A stretch of 64,000 nt of DNA from Pseudorhodobacter sp. MZDSW-24AT. GTDB taxonomy: Bacteria; Pseudomonadota; Alphaproteobacteria; Rhodobacterales; Rhodobacteraceae. The notes below the pieces were generated by a model, which worked only from the letters and a program-made list of their open reading frames with translations, was not told the DNA's origin and ran no database searches. Location of the stretch: NCBI RefSeq assembly GCF_002794355.1, contig NZ_PGOI01000007.1, forward strand, positions 186,001 to 250,000, in the 5' to 3' direction. Both the position numbers and the translations under genes were made by a program. Below are positions 1-9,591 of this stretch, piece by piece (within the stretch, counting starts at the first letter, position 1; each line of letters starts with the position of its first letter).

Positions 1-1205
1 GCATCTATGCGCGGGTGATGCCCAACCGCAGCCGGGCCGAGGCGATGGCGGCGGCGACGCGGGCCAAGGCGGGGTTGCGGCGCGGGCTGCTCGACGGGGT
101 GCCGATCAGCTGGAAGGATCTGTTCGACACCGCGGGCCGGGAGACCGAGGCCGGGTCGCGTCTGCTGGCCGGGCGGGTGCCCGGCGCGGATGCCGAGGCC
201 TTGCGTGCCGCGACGCTGCAAGGGCTGGTCTGTCTGGGCAAGACCCATATGTCGGAACTGGCCTTTTCCGGGCTGGGGCTCAATCCGATGACGGCGACGC
301 CGCCATGCATCAACGATGAGGCGGCGGTAGCAGGGGGGTCGTCCTCGGGGGCGGCGGCCTCGGTTGCCTTTGGTCTGGCCCCGGCGGCGATCGGGTCGGA
401 CACCGGGGGGTCGGTGCGGATTCCGGCGGCGTGGAATGATCTGGTCGGCTTGAAGACAACGCATGGTCGGATCTCGACGCAAGGGGTGGTGCCCTTGTGC
501 GCGCGGTTCGACACCGTGGGACCTTTGGCGCAGACGGTGGAGGATTGCGCGCTGCTTCTGGCGGCGCTGGAGGGGGGGCAGGCGGCGGATCTGGACGGGG
601 CCAGCCTTGGCGGCGCGCGGCTGCTGGTGCTGGAGACGGTGGCGCTGGAGGATTTGCGCGCGGCCCCCGCGCGCGGGTTTGACGATGCGCTGGCGCGGCT
701 GGCGCGGGCTGGCGCGCGGATCGAGCGCGGGGTGGTGCCAGAGCTGCGCGAGGCGATGGGGCTGTCGCCGATCCTGTTCACCGCCGAGGCCTATGGCATC
801 TGGGGCAAGACCCTTGAGGCGGCGCCGGACAAGATGTTCGCGCCGATTCTGGAGCGGTTCCGGTCGGGGGCGGGCTATGCGGCGGCGGATTATGTGGCGG
901 CGTGGCGGCGGCTGGAGGTTTTGCGCGCCATCTGGGCCGAGGCGGTGGCGGGCTATGATGCGGTGCTGGTGCCGACCGCGCCAATCCTGCCGCCGGATGC
1001 GGCGCGGCTGCTGAGCGATCCGGACTATTACGCGCGCGAAAACCTGCTGGCGTTGCGCAACACGCGGATCGGCAATCTGATGGGGGGCTGCGCGCTGACG
1101 CTGCCAACTTCAGAGCCGTCTTGCGGCATCAGCCTGATGGCGGGGCCTGGGCAGGAAGAGCGGCTGTTGCGGCTGGGGGCGGCGGCGGCGCGCGCCTTGC
1201 GCTAG
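1..1205 (+). CDS. Amidase signature family protein (5' truncated)
   Basis: The reading frame is open to the left window edge, so the true start lies outside; the first in-frame start-like codon is a GTG at 15. The product is an amidase-signature hydrolase, which cleaves a carboxamide using a Ser-cisSer-Lys triad. The Lys lies in the WKDLFD segment about 30 residues in, the cis-Ser in the GGSSSGAA motif and the nucleophilic Ser in GSDTGGSVR. About 400 residues are visible, so only a short N-terminal part is missing. The substrate cannot be told from sequence; relatives include AtzF- and GatA-like enzymes, but the gene is not next to gatB or gatC. A PLP aminotransferase follows 172 bp downstream on the same strand. 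Confidence 0.88.
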   Translation, partial: IYARVMPNRSRAEAMAAATRAKAGLRRGLLDGVPISWKDLFDTAGRETEAGSRLLAGRVPGADAEALRAATLQGLVCLGKTHMSELAFSGLGLNPMTATPPCINDEAAVAGGSSSGAAASVAFGLAPAAIGSDTGGSVRIPAAWNDLVGLKTTHGRISTQGVVPLCARFDTVGPLAQTVEDCALLLAALEGGQAADLDGASLGGARLLVLETVALEDLRAAPARGFDDALARLARAGARIERGVVPELREAMGLSPILFTAEAYGIWGKTLEAAPDKMFAPILERFRSGAGYAAADYVAAWRRLEVLRAIWAEAVAGYDAVLVPTAPILPPDAARLLSDPDYYARENLLALRNTRIGNLMGGCALTLPTSEPSCGISLMAGPGQEERLLRLGAAAARALR

Positions 1206-1377
1206 GCCGCGGCGCGGGTGGCGCAAGCCGGCTGGGGCGGCGGCTGGGGCGGCGGGCGAAAAAGACACAATGGCTTGTGGCTAACCCCAAGCTTGCGCGG
1301 CTTTTTCTGGACCACGCCCCTGCGAGGGGCTATCCTGCGGTGAAACGGGGCGCGACGACCCCGAACAAGAGGCAGAT

Positions 1378-2562
1378 ATGGCGTTTCCAGAGCGGTTCTC
1401 GAACCTGCCGGATTATGCGTTTCCGCGGCTGCGGAAGCTGCTGGATGCGCATGCGCCCGGCGGTCCGGTGGTGCATATGACCATTGGCGAGCCGCGGCAT
1501 CCGATGCCGGGTTTTGTCGGGGGGATTTTGGCGCAGAGCCTTGAGGGCTTTGGCGTTTACCCGCCCAATGACGGCACGCCCGAGCTGCTTGCGGCCATCG
1601 CGGGATGGGTGGAGCGGCGCTATGGCGTGGCGCTGACGCCAGAGCGGATCATGGTGTTGAACGGCACGCGGGAGGGGTTGTTCAACGCGGCGGTGGCGCT
1701 GTCGCCCGAGGTGAAGCGCGGCAAGCGCCCGGTCATCTTGATGCCGAACCCGTTCTATCAGGTCTATGCCGTGGCGGCGCTGACGGTGGGGGCGGAGCCT
1801 GTCTATGTGCCCGCCACTGCCGAGACGGGATTTCTGCCCGATTATGAAGGGCTGCCCGCCGAGGTGCTGGACCGGGTGACGGTGGCCTATTTGTGCTCGC
1901 CCGCCAATCCGCAAGGCGTGGTGGCCCCGGCGGATTATCTGGCGCGGCTGATGGCCTTGGCCGAGCGCCATGATTTCCGCATTTTCGCGGATGAGTGCTA
2001 TTCCGAGATCTGGCGCGATGCGCCGCCGCCCGGCGCGCTGGCGGTGGCGGCGGCGCAGGGCGTGGACCCGGAGCGGGTGGCGGTGTTTCATTCGCTGTCG
2101 AAGCGGTCGAACCTGCCGGGGTTGCGGTCGGGCTTTGTGGCGACGGGGGCGCAGAGCATGGCGCGCATCCGGCAGTTGCGGTCTTTCGCGGGGGCGCCCT
2201 TGCCGCTGCCCATTCAGCGCGTGTCAGAGGCCGCGTGGCAGGATGAGGCGCATGTGGCGGAAAGCCTTGCACTGTATCAGGCGAAATTCGCCATGGCCGA
2301 TGAGGTCTTTGCCGCAACCCACAACCGGGTGGCGCCGGAAGGCGGCTTTTTCCTGTGGTTGCCGGTGCCCGAGGGGGATGGCGAGACCGCCGCGCTGAAA
2401 CTGTGGCGCGAAACCGGCGTGCGGGTGTTGCCCGGCGCGTATCTTTCGCGCGATGCCGGGGGCGCGAACCCCGGCAAGGCCTATATCCGGGTGGCTTTGG
2501 TCGCCCCACAAACAGAATTGCAGCACGGGCTGATCCGCCTTCGTGACTGCCTCTACGATTGA
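1378..2562 (+). CDS. PLP-dependent aminotransferase class I/II (DapC-like)
   Basis: This is a 394-residue fold-type I aminotransferase of the AAT_I superfamily. Visible landmarks are the substrate-pocket SPANPQG segment, the cofactor-contacting Asp in ADECYSE, the Schiff-base Lys in LSKRSN, and the phosphate-binding Arg in LRSGF. The length fits the family. Alphaproteobacterial proteins of this type next to ftsK are usually labelled aminotransferase or succinyldiaminopimelate transaminase, which would place it in lysine and peptidoglycan precursor synthesis; that substrate is inferred and not visible. An AAGAGGCAG purine-rich site precedes the ATG. It ends 14 bp before ftsK and is probably co-transcribed with it. 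Confidence 0.85.
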   Translation: MAFPERFSNLPDYAFPRLRKLLDAHAPGGPVVHMTIGEPRHPMPGFVGGILAQSLEGFGVYPPNDGTPELLAAIAGWVERRYGVALTPERIMVLNGTREGLFNAAVALSPEVKRGKRPVILMPNPFYQVYAVAALTVGAEPVYVPATAETGFLPDYEGLPAEVLDRVTVAYLCSPANPQGVVAPADYLARLMALAERHDFRIFADECYSEIWRDAPPPGALAVAAAQGVDPERVAVFHSLSKRSNLPGLRSGFVATGAQSMARIRQLRSFAGAPLPLPIQRVSEAAWQDEAHVAESLALYQAKFAMADEVFAATHNRVAPEGGFFLWLPVPEGDGETAALKLWRETGVRVLPGAYLSRDAGGANPGKAYIRVALVAPQTELQHGLIRLRDCLYD

Positions 2563-2576
2563 GGACAGGTAAGGTC

Positions 2577-5500
2577 ATGGCATCCATCAACATGCGTCAG
2601 CGCGACCCGCTTCTGGATCAGGACACCGCCGCCATGCTGGAGCGCCGTGGGCGCGAGCTGGTGGGGATTGCCCTGTTGCTGGTGGCGGTTCTGTTCGCGG
2701 CGATGCTGGGCAGCTATTCGCCGGAAGATCCGGGCTGGATGGTGGCCACCGATGAGCCTGCCGCCAATATGCTGGGCCGGTTTGGCGCGGCGGTGTCGTC
2801 GACGCTGATGATCATCGGCGGCAAAGGCGCGTGGATGCTGCCGGTGATTCTGGGCGTCTGGGGGCTGCGCTTTGTGACCCATCGCGGGGCCGAGCGTGCC
2901 ATGGGGCGCATCGTCTTTGCGGTGATCGCCGTGGCGCTGGCGTCGGTCTTTGCCGCCACGCTGGTGCCCGGATCGGACTGGCCGCATTCCTTTGGTCTGG
3001 GCGGGCTGTTTGGCGACACCATTCTGGGCACCCTGCTGGGCGTGGCCCCGGTGAGCGCAGGCGTGGGCCTGACGCTGTTTTCGCTGATTCTGGGCGGGCT
3101 GCTGCTGGTGATGGGGCTGTGGGTGACGGGATTCACCATGGTGGAACTGTCGGTCATCGGGCGGTTTCTGGCGATGGGGTCCATCTTTGCCTATGGCGCG
3201 GCCCTGAACATGGCAGGGCGCGGCACCAGCCGCGCGGCGCATGCGCTGGCCGAGCGGCGCGCCGTGCGGGCCGAGGCGATGGCCCATCGCGCGGCCACAC
3301 GGTCGCAGGCGTGGGACGAGGGCGAGGCGCCGCCTGCCTATCCCCGCACGGCCGCCCCTGCCGCCAAGGCCTTTGCGCCGATGGCGGCGCGCAATGCCGC
3401 GATTCACCGCGCCGCTGCCGCGCCGCCCGCCCCCGAGCCGGAAGACACGGCGGCGCAGGCGCAGGAATGGGGCCGCCCTTCGGCCTTGCGCAGCCCGCTG
3501 CGCGCCGATCCGCGCTATCCCGAGCCGATGGCCGAGGCGGCGCATTATGCCCCGCCGCGCGAGAAGGCAGGCATTCTGGCCCGCATGCCGCAATTGATGC
3601 GGCGCGCCGAGCCCGAGCCCGAGTTGGTCGAGCCGGTGTTGCCCGAATTCACCGATGCGCAGGCCCCGAGTGATGACCGCATCAAGGCGCGGATTTCCGA
3701 TGCGATCCGGTCGCGGATGCGGCATCCCGGCCCGGTGCTGAACCCGGGGAGCACCGCGCAAACGCGGCGGGAGCCGCCCGTGGCCCGCAGCCTGACACAG
3801 CGGTTGCGCGGGCCGCAGCCGCTGATTGCGGACACACGGCGGAGCGTGACCCCGCCTCCGGTGATGGCGCCCGCAGGCCTGCCGCCCGAGCCGCCGTTGA
3901 CCGCAGCCCAGGTGGTGCCGCTGATGGCGCCGCAGGCCGCCGCGCGCTTTGCCGGGGCAGCGGTGCCGCCCACTGCGCCTTTGGGGGCAACGTCGGGAAT
4001 GGGCCTGCCCCCTGCCCCGCCGCTGCCGCGCGCCTATCGCGCGGAGGAAGAGCCGGAGGCGTTTGGCGACTCGGCGCAGGCATGGGATGATGTGAACAAC
4101 ATCTTCACGCCCGACCTGCCGCCGGTGCCGCCCTATGCGGATGACGCCGAGGCCGATGAGGCATGGCAGCCGGATGACAATTACGAGCCGGATTATGACC
4201 CGACCCCGGTGATGGCCCCGCGCGCGCCGCGTGTGGCCCCGCATATCCCGGTGCCCGAGGTGCGCAAGCCCGTGGTGCAGCATGTGGTGAAAAAGCCGGT
4301 GGCCCCGTCGCGGCAGGCGATTGCCGAAAGCCACCCGCGCCTGCGTTTTGACGAGCAGGTGAACCAGCCTTATGAACTGCCGCCGCTGTCGCTGCTGTCC
4401 AGCCCGTCGACGGTGGAGCGCTTTGCCCTGTCGGATGAGGCGCTGGAAGAAAACGCGCGGATGCTGGAATCGGTGCTGGATGATTACGGCGTGAAGGGCG
4501 AAATCGTCAGCGTGCGCCCCGGCCCCGTGGTCACGATGTATGAGCTGGAGCCTGCGCCGGGCCTGAAGGCGAGCCGGGTCATCGGGCTGGCCGATGACAT
4601 CGCGCGCAGCATGTCGGCGCTGAGTGCGCGGGTGTCCACCGTGCCGGGCCGGTCGGTGATCGGGATCGAATTGCCCAATGCCACCCGCGAAAAGGTGGTG
4701 CTGCGCGAAATCATCGCCGCGCGCGATTTTGGCGACAGCAACATGCGGCTGCCGCTGGCACTGGGCAAGGACATTGGCGGCGATGCGATTGTCGCGAACC
4801 TTGCCAAGATGCCTCACCTCCTCATCGCGGGGACCACGGGTTCGGGCAAATCGGTGGCGATCAACACGATGATCCTGTCGCTGCTGTATAAGCTGTCGCC
4901 CGAGGAATGCCGGTTGATCATGATCGACCCCAAGATGCTGGAACTGTCGGTTTATGATGGGATTCCGCATCTGCTCTCACCCGTGGTGACGGACCCGAAG
5001 AAGGCGGTTGTCGCGCTCAAATGGGTCGTGGGCGAGATGGAAGAGCGCTATCGCAAGATGTCGAAGATGGGCGTGCGCAACATCGAAGGCTATAATGGCC
5101 GGGTGCGCGAGGCGCTGGCCAAGGGCGAGATGTTCAAGCGCACCATTCAGACCGGGTTTGACGAGGATACCGGCGAGCCGGTGTTCGAGACGGAAGAATT
5201 CGCGCCGGTGGCCCTTCCTTACATCGTGGTGATCGTCGACGAGATGGCCGATCTGATGATGGTGGCGGGCAAAGAGATTGAAGCCTGCATCCAGCGCTTG
5301 GCGCAGATGGCGCGGGCGTCGGGCATTCACCTGATCATGGCGACGCAGCGGCCTTCGGTGGATGTGATCACCGGGACGATCAAGGCGAACTTCCCGACCC
5401 GGATTTCGTTTCAGGTCACCAGCAAGATCGACAGCCGCACCATTCTGGGCGAGCAAGGGGCCGAGCAACTGCTGGGCATGGGCGACATGCTATATATGGG

Positions 5501-5879
5501 CAATGGCGCCAAGATCACCCGTATTCACGGGCCGTTCGTGAGCGATGAAGAGGTTGAGGAAATCGTCAACCACCTGAAGAGCTTTGGCCCGCCGGTCTAT
5601 ATGTCGGGCGTGGTGGAAGGCCCGGATGAAGACACCGCATCGGATATTGATGTGGTGCTGGGCCTGTCGAGCGGTGAAGGCGGCGGTGACGACGCGCTGT
5701 ATGATCAGGCGGTGGCGATTGTGGCCAAGGACCGCAAATGCTCGACCAGCTATATCCAGCGCAAGCTGGGAATTGGCTATAACAAGGCCGCCAAGCTGGT
5801 GGAGCAGATGGAAGAGCAAGGCGTGGTCACGGCGGCCAACCATGTGGGCAAGCGCGAGATTCTGGTGCCGGAAACCTGA
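2577..5879 (+). CDS. ftsK: DNA translocase FtsK
   Basis: FtsK is a septum-anchored hexameric ATPase that pumps chromosome dimers towards dif and activates XerCD. The 1100-residue protein has four hydrophobic segments within residues 25-210, a long Ala/Pro-rich acidic linker to about residue 590, the motor domain with Walker A GTTGSGKS at residues 752-759 and Walker B around [10 protein letters not shown], and a C-terminal winged-helix gamma domain that reads KOPS sequences (about residues 1035-1095). The ATG at 2577 is chosen over the upstream TTG at 2559 because it follows a GAGGACAGG ribosome-binding region and gives the usual short cytoplasmic N-terminus. A strong intrinsic terminator follows the stop. 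Confidence 0.97.
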   Translation: MASINMRQRDPLLDQDTAAMLERRGRELVGIALLLVAVLFAAMLGSYSPEDPGWMVATDEPAANMLGRFGAAVSSTLMIIGGKGAWMLPVILGVWGLRFVTHRGAERAMGRIVFAVIAVALASVFAATLVPGSDWPHSFGLGGLFGDTILGTLLGVAPVSAGVGLTLFSLILGGLLLVMGLWVTGFTMVELSVIGRFLAMGSIFAYGAALNMAGRGTSRAAHALAERRAVRAEAMAHRAATRSQAWDEGEAPPAYPRTAAPAAKAFAPMAARNAAIHRAAAAPPAPEPEDTAAQAQEWGRPSALRSPLRADPRYPEPMAEAAHYAPPREKAGILARMPQLMRRAEPEPELVEPVLPEFTDAQAPSDDRIKARISDAIRSRMRHPGPVLNPGSTAQTRREPPVARSLTQRLRGPQPLIADTRRSVTPPPVMAPAGLPPEPPLTAAQVVPLMAPQAAARFAGAAVPPTAPLGATSGMGLPPAPPLPRAYRAEEEPEAFGDSAQAWDDVNNIFTPDLPPVPPYADDAEADEAWQPDDNYEPDYDPTPVMAPRAPRVAPHIPVPEVRKPVVQHVVKKPVAPSRQAIAESHPRLRFDEQVNQPYELPPLSLLSSPSTVERFALSDEALEENARMLESVLDDYGVKGEIVSVRPGPVVTMYELEPAPGLKASRVIGLADDIARSMSALSARVSTVPGRSVIGIELPNATREKVVLREIIAARDFGDSNMRLPLALGKDIGGDAIVANLAKMPHLLIAGTTGSGKSVAINTMILSLLYKLSPEECRLIMIDPKMLELSVYDGIPHLLSPVVTDPKKAVVALKWVVGEMEERYRKMSKMGVRNIEGYNGRVREALAKGEMFKRTIQTGFDEDTGEPVFETEEFAPVALPYIVVIVDEMADLMMVAGKEIEACIQRLAQMARASGIHLIMATQRPSVDVITGTIKANFPTRISFQVTSKIDSRTILGEQGAEQLLGMGDMLYMGNGAKITRIHGPFVSDEEVEEIVNHLKSFGPPVYMSGVVEGPDEDTASDIDVVLGLSSGEGGGDDALYDQAVAIVAKDRKCSTSYIQRKLGIGYNKAAKLVEQMEEQGVVTAANHVGKREILVPET

Positions 5880-5905
5880 TCCGGGGCCAGAGACGCGACA
5901 AAACG

Positions 5906-5932
5906 CGCGCCCCGGTTGGGGCGCGTTTTTTA
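5906..5932 (+). terminator. Intrinsic terminator after ftsK
   Basis: An 8-bp perfect GC stem (CGCGCCCC/GGGGCGCG) with a GGTT loop is followed by six T residues. It lies 27 bp after the ftsK stop. The run of A on the left also gives some termination on the minus strand, where the RNase T2 gene ends at 5937. Confidence 0.9.
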
Positions 5933-5936
5933 TTGG

Positions 5937-6578
5937 TCAGCGCACGGCGTTGAGTTCGGCATCCTGCAAGGTGCAGTCGCGGATCACATCCGCGCCGCAG
6001 CGGCGGGGGGTGAGATCGGGGGTGAGGCAGAGGCGCACCTCTTGGATCATACCCGCGCGGCAGGTGACGGTGATCTGATCGGCGCGCAGGCCGGGGTTGG
6101 CTTCGAGAAAGGCGCCTTCGATGACCGAGGCGGGCACCTTCAGATCTTGGGTGATCCGGGGGAAGATCGGGGAAATGGTGATGGACTCAAAGGCTTGGCG
6201 GGCCAGCGCGTAATAGGCGCGGGCAGAAAGGCCCGAGCAGCGGCCGTGTTTCTTCCATTGGTAGAAGGCGGCCCCGGCCCCGCCGAAGAGATCTGCGACG
6301 GCGGCGGTGTCGCTGCGCGACGGGTCGGCGGCGGTGGTGCGGCAATCGCTGGGCCAGCCGCGTTCGTATTGCGGCCAAAGCCCGTGCAGGACAAAGGGCA
6401 CCCCCCTGCCCCGGTCGCATTGCGGATCGCGGCGGGCGTCGCCTTGCAGGGCGCACCAGTTGGAGGACCAAGACAGCGCCATCACGTAATAGTCGAAATC
6501 GCCGGCCCGGTCGCCTTCGGCCCGCGCGGGCGCAGCGGTTGCGCAGATCAGCGCCAGTGCCAGTGCGAGCTTTCGCAT
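5937..6578 (-). CDS. Ribonuclease T2 family protein, secreted
   Basis: This 213-residue protein has a Sec signal peptide ending near APARA-EG (residues 1-20), so it acts in the periplasm or outside the cell. It carries RNase T2 active-site block CAS I (VLHGLWPQ, His65) and block CAS II (WKKHGRC, His111), plus six or more Cys residues for disulfides. RNase T2 enzymes cleave single-stranded RNA through a 2',3'-cyclic phosphate. In CAS II the position normally held by Glu just before the Trp is Gln (FYQWKKHG), which may lower activity or reflect a subfamily. It converges on ftsK and is divergent from trcR, with a 124-bp gap. Confidence 0.88.
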   Translation of the reverse strand: MRKLALALALICATAAPARAEGDRAGDFDYYVMALSWSSNWCALQGDARRDPQCDRGRGVPFVLHGLWPQYERGWPSDCRTTAADPSRSDTAAVADLFGGAGAAFYQWKKHGRCSGLSARAYYALARQAFESITISPIFPRITQDLKVPASVIEGAFLEANPGLRADQITVTCRAGMIQEVRLCLTPDLTPRRCGADVIRDCTLQDAELNAVR

Positions 6579-6702
6579 TTCCGCTTCCCCTTTCGGTCAA
6601 AACCGCCTATATCACCCAAGAATTCCCGACATCGTGGAAATCGCAGGCAAGGCGCCTGCAGCCGTTTTCCCGGCACGGGAGAGATTTGTAAAGGAGTTGG
6701 GC

Positions 6703-7452
6703 ATGAACAAGCCGCTTATGGCAAAGGCCACCGCCGTCTGGCTCGTGGACAATACCACCCTGTCGTTCAAGCAGGTCGCGGATTTCTGCGGCATGCATGA
6801 GCTTGAGGTGCAGGGCATTGCCGATGGCGACGTGGCGCCCGGCGTGAAGGGCTTTGACCCGGTTGCCAACAACCAGCTGGACGCGGGCGAGATTGAGAAG
6901 GGTCAGAAAGACCCGCTCTACAAGCTGAAGCTGAAGTTCAACGCCGCCGCCGTGGGCGAGGAAAAGCGCCGGGGTCCGCGCTATACCCCGCTGTCCAAGC
7001 GGCAGGACCGTCCGGCATCGATCCTGTGGCTGGTGAAGTTCCACCCCGAGCTGTCGGATGGGGCGATCGGCAAGCTGGTGGGCACCACCAAGCCGACGAT
7101 TCAGGCCATCCGCGAGCGCACGCATTGGAACATCAACAACATCACCCCGGTGGACCCGGTGGCGCTGGGGCTGTGCAAGCAGTCGGAGCTGGATGTGGCC
7201 GTGCAGGCCGCCGTGCGCCGCCGCGCGGCGGAAGGCATCGTGATGAGCGATGACGAGCGCCGCAAGCTGGTGTCGACCGAGCAGTCGCTGGGCATGCCGG
7301 AAGAGCCGAAGATCCCGTCGGGTATGGAGATGTTCTCGCGTCCGGAGAAGGAGGAAAAGCCCGCTGCCGATTTCTCGGATGCGGAAAGCTTTTTCAACCT
7401 GCCGCAGCATGATGACGACGAGGACGACGAGGACGACGATCTGCGCCGCTGA
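6703..7452 (+). CDS. trcR: Cell-cycle transcriptional regulator TrcR (DUF1013)
   Basis: This 249-residue protein belongs to the DUF1013/TrcR family, found almost only in Alphaproteobacteria and named a cell-cycle transcriptional regulator. The N-terminal half carries a helix-turn-helix-like stretch (SFKQVADFCGMHELEV) and a second one around LSDGAIGKLVGTTKPTI. The C-terminus ends in an acidic Asp/Glu run. The ATG at 6703 is chosen because AAGGAG lies 6 bp upstream and because family members start with a short MxKPLM-type N-terminus; an upstream in-frame ATG at 6634 would add 23 unrelated residues. It stands alone as a monocistronic gene with its own terminator at 7494. Confidence 0.9.
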   Translation: MNKPLMAKATAVWLVDNTTLSFKQVADFCGMHELEVQGIADGDVAPGVKGFDPVANNQLDAGEIEKGQKDPLYKLKLKFNAAAVGEEKRRGPRYTPLSKRQDRPASILWLVKFHPELSDGAIGKLVGTTKPTIQAIRERTHWNINNITPVDPVALGLCKQSELDVAVQAAVRRRAAEGIVMSDDERRKLVSTEQSLGMPEEPKIPSGMEMFSRPEKEEKPAADFSDAESFFNLPQHDDDEDDEDDDLRR

Positions 7453-7479
7453 GGCGCGCGACCGCGCCCCAAGCGCAGA

Positions 7480-8388
7480 TCAGAGATCGACCGGAGGCAC
7501 CCTTTGGGGTGCCTTCCTGTTTGCGGGGGGCGGCGCGGGGTTCAGGTTTTCGGCCCAGCGCCGCACCTCGGGCATTCGGGGCCGCGCCACCGGCACGGTG
7601 TCCCCATGGGTGAGGATCAGATGCGCGCCCGAACGGTCGGGGCGGAAGCCCACCACCGCCGCCGCCGCCACCCAATAGCTGCGGTGGACGCGCCGCCCAA
7701 GATCGGGGTGCAGCACTGCCACCGCATCGGCGATGCGGCCGCGCAGCAGGGTGCGGGTGCCATCGCGCAGCACGACCGCAACATAGTGCTCTTCCGCTTC
7801 GAGCAGATAAAGCTGGTGGGTGGCGAAGGTCTGGCCAAACAGATGCACATGCGCAGGCGGCGGCGACTCGGCTGGCAGCGGCGACAAGGCCCCGCCTTCG
7901 GACTCGATGAACGCGCCGAGCCTGTCTTGCGCCGCCGAGTTGCGCAGATCGGGCAGAATGCGCGGAATCACATAGGTGGATTGCAGCGTCTCGCCCAGAT
8001 AACAAAACACCAGATTGAACCCGGTGACCAAGGCCATATCGGTGAGGCTGGGCAGGGGCGCACCCAAGAGCAAGGCGGCCAGCAGCCCGCAGAGCGTGGC
8101 CCCCAGCCCCGCCCCGCCGACGGTGAAAAGGCTGTAGGCGGGCCAGTTCATCCGGTGGCACAGCCAGAGCAGCGCATAGAGAAAACTGGTGAAACTGCCA
8201 AAGCAGGCGGCGTAGAACAGGGTGAGCCGCAACGGGCCGAAGTTCAGCAAATGGTTGTAAGGACCGATCAGAATGATGCTGAGGCCCATCAGCATCATCA
8301 TGCCAACGAAATAGGGATGGCGGAATTGCAGCCGCAATTCACGCCACGTGATCTGCAAACGCCTGCCGTTCAAGTAAACAACCTGCAT
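7480..8388 (-). CDS. Membrane-bound LytTR-family transcription regulator
   Basis: The 302-residue protein has about four hydrophobic segments between residues 25 and 150 and a C-terminal LytTR DNA-binding domain (about residues 185-285). The domain shows the expected order: a LLEAEEHYV strand, TLLRGRI at the start of the helix, and GRRVHRSYWV. LytTR domains bind direct repeats upstream of target promoters. There is no response-regulator receiver domain and no adjacent histidine kinase, so sensing is presumably by the membrane part. The start gives a short basic N-terminus before the first membrane segment. The targets are unknown. Confidence 0.85.
   Translation of the reverse strand: MQVVYLNGRRLQITWRELRLQFRHPYFVGMMMLMGLSIILIGPYNHLLNFGPLRLTLFYAACFGSFTSFLYALLWLCHRMNWPAYSLFTVGGAGLGATLCGLLAALLLGAPLPSLTDMALVTGFNLVFCYLGETLQSTYVIPRILPDLRNSAAQDRLGAFIESEGGALSPLPAESPPPAHVHLFGQTFATHQLYLLEAEEHYVAVVLRDGTRTLLRGRIADAVAVLHPDLGRRVHRSYWVAAAAVVGFRPDRSGAHLILTHGDTVPVARPRMPEVRRWAENLNPAPPPANRKAPQRVPPVDL
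7494..7514 (+). terminator. Intrinsic terminator after trcR
   Basis: A perfect 8-bp stem (AGGCACCC/GGGTGCCT) with a 4-base loop is followed by TCCTGTTT. It lies 42 bp past the trcR stop and inside the last codons of the convergent LytTR gene, so the same bases serve as terminator and as coding sequence. Confidence 0.8.
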
Positions 8389-8607
8389 TTCACACCAATC
8401 GTCTTGGTCCGCTTGCGGCGGCCTTGCTATCCTGTTGTTACGGGTCGGAGGCTGTTCAGCCCGTTCAAGAGTGATCGTTTCCCTGTTCCGACCCGGGCGT
8501 TCCTGTGTCTTTGTCCAAGGTCAGCTTGTCAAAAACACCCCGCCTGTCCAGTGGGAAGCAGATGCCATGCGCCATTTCGGGCCTGTTTTCCCGCAAATCG
8601 CGCTGTA

Positions 8608-9231
8608 TCAGAGGCGGCGCCGCGCCCGCAAGGCCGCACCGATGGTGCCATCGTCCAGATAATCGAGTTCGCCGCCAATCGGCACCCCTTGTGCCAGCGA
8701 GCTGATCTGCACGTCCAGCGGGGCCAGCGTATCGGCGATGTAATGCGCGGTGGTCTGGCCGTCGACGGTGGCGTTGAGCGCGAGAATCACTTCGGTGACG
8801 CCGTCTTGTTCGACGCGGGCGACCAGATCGGGGATGCGCAGCGTGTCGGGGCCGATGGCATCCAAGGCGCTGAGCGTGCCGCCCAGAACGTGATAGCGCC
8901 CCTTGAAGGCGCCGCCACGCTCCATCGCCCAAAGATCGGCGACGGATTCCACCACGCAGATCTCACGCGCGTCGCGTGCGGGATTGGCGCAGATGGGGCA
9001 GATCTCGGCGGTGCCGATATTGCCGCAAATGCGGCAATCTTGCGCGGTCAGCGCGACCGTGGCCATGGCCTGCGCCAAGGGGGCCATGACGGTATCGCGC
9101 CGCCGGAGCAGATGCAGCGCCGCCCGCCGGGCCGAGCGCGGCCCGAGCCCCGGCAGCCGGGCCATCAGCGCGATCAGGGCCTCGATCTCGCGCGGGGGGC
9201 CAGAAGGGGGGCCAGAGGGCGCGCCTGACAT
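8608..9231 (-). CDS. recR: Recombination mediator RecR
   Basis: RecR (207 residues) works with RecO and RecF to load RecA on SSB-coated gaps. An N-terminal helix-hairpin-helix ([17 protein letters not shown]) is followed by a four-Cys zinc finger (CRIC..CPIC), a TOPRIM domain beginning at ICVVESV, and a C-terminal segment with [15 protein letters not shown]. Length and order match the family. It is the last gene of the dnaX-ybaB-recR set, 3 bp after ybaB. The N-terminus has a small Gly/Pro repeat ([12 protein letters not shown]) encoded by near-identical short repeats, so a slightly downstream start cannot be excluded. Confidence 0.97.
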   Translation of the reverse strand: MSGAPSGPPSGPPREIEALIALMARLPGLGPRSARRAALHLLRRRDTVMAPLAQAMATVALTAQDCRICGNIGTAEICPICANPARDAREICVVESVADLWAMERGGAFKGRYHVLGGTLSALDAIGPDTLRIPDLVARVEQDGVTEVILALNATVDGQTTAHYIADTLAPLDVQISSLAQGVPIGGELDYLDDGTIGAALRARRRL

Positions 9232-9234
9232 CGG

Positions 9235-9579
9235 TCAGAACGGCAGTTTCATGCCGGGGGGCAGGCCCAGACCTTCGGTGAGCTTGGCCAGTTCCGACTG
9301 GCTGCGCTCGGCCGCGCGGGATTGGGCATCCTTGATGGCGGCAAGGATCAGGTCTTCGACCACTTCTTTTTCAGAGGCAACAAAGATCGACGGATCGATC
9401 TCGAGCCCGGTCAGCTCGCCCTTGGCGGTGCAGCGCGCCTTGACCAGACCGGCCCCCGATTCGCCGATCACCACCGTGCGCGCGAGGTCTTCTTGCATTT
9501 CGGCCATCTTGGCCTGCATCTCTTGCGCCTTTTTCATCATGCCGGCCATGTCGCCCAGCCCGCCCAAACCTTTCAGCAT
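9235..9579 (-). CDS. YbaB/EbfC family nucleoid-associated protein
   Basis: This 114-residue protein is a YbaB/EbfC homologue, a small dimeric DNA-binding protein almost always encoded between dnaX and recR, as here. The N-terminal Lys/Met/Gln-rich helix (MMKKAQEMQAKMAEMQ) and the KGELTGLEIDPS strand region are typical. Spacing is 12 bp after dnaX and 3 bp before recR, so the three genes are very likely one operon. Confidence 0.95.
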   Translation of the reverse strand: MLKGLGGLGDMAGMMKKAQEMQAKMAEMQEDLARTVVIGESGAGLVKARCTAKGELTGLEIDPSIFVASEKEVVEDLILAAIKDAQSRAAERSQSELAKLTEGLGLPPGMKLPF

Positions 9580-9591
9580 CGTCTTGTCCTT

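Noticed and set aside
2553-4970. An 805-codon open frame antisense to ftsK
   Set aside because: It mirrors ftsK codons and is His/Arg/Gln-rich, as expected of antisense frames in GC-rich genes; ftsK is unambiguous.
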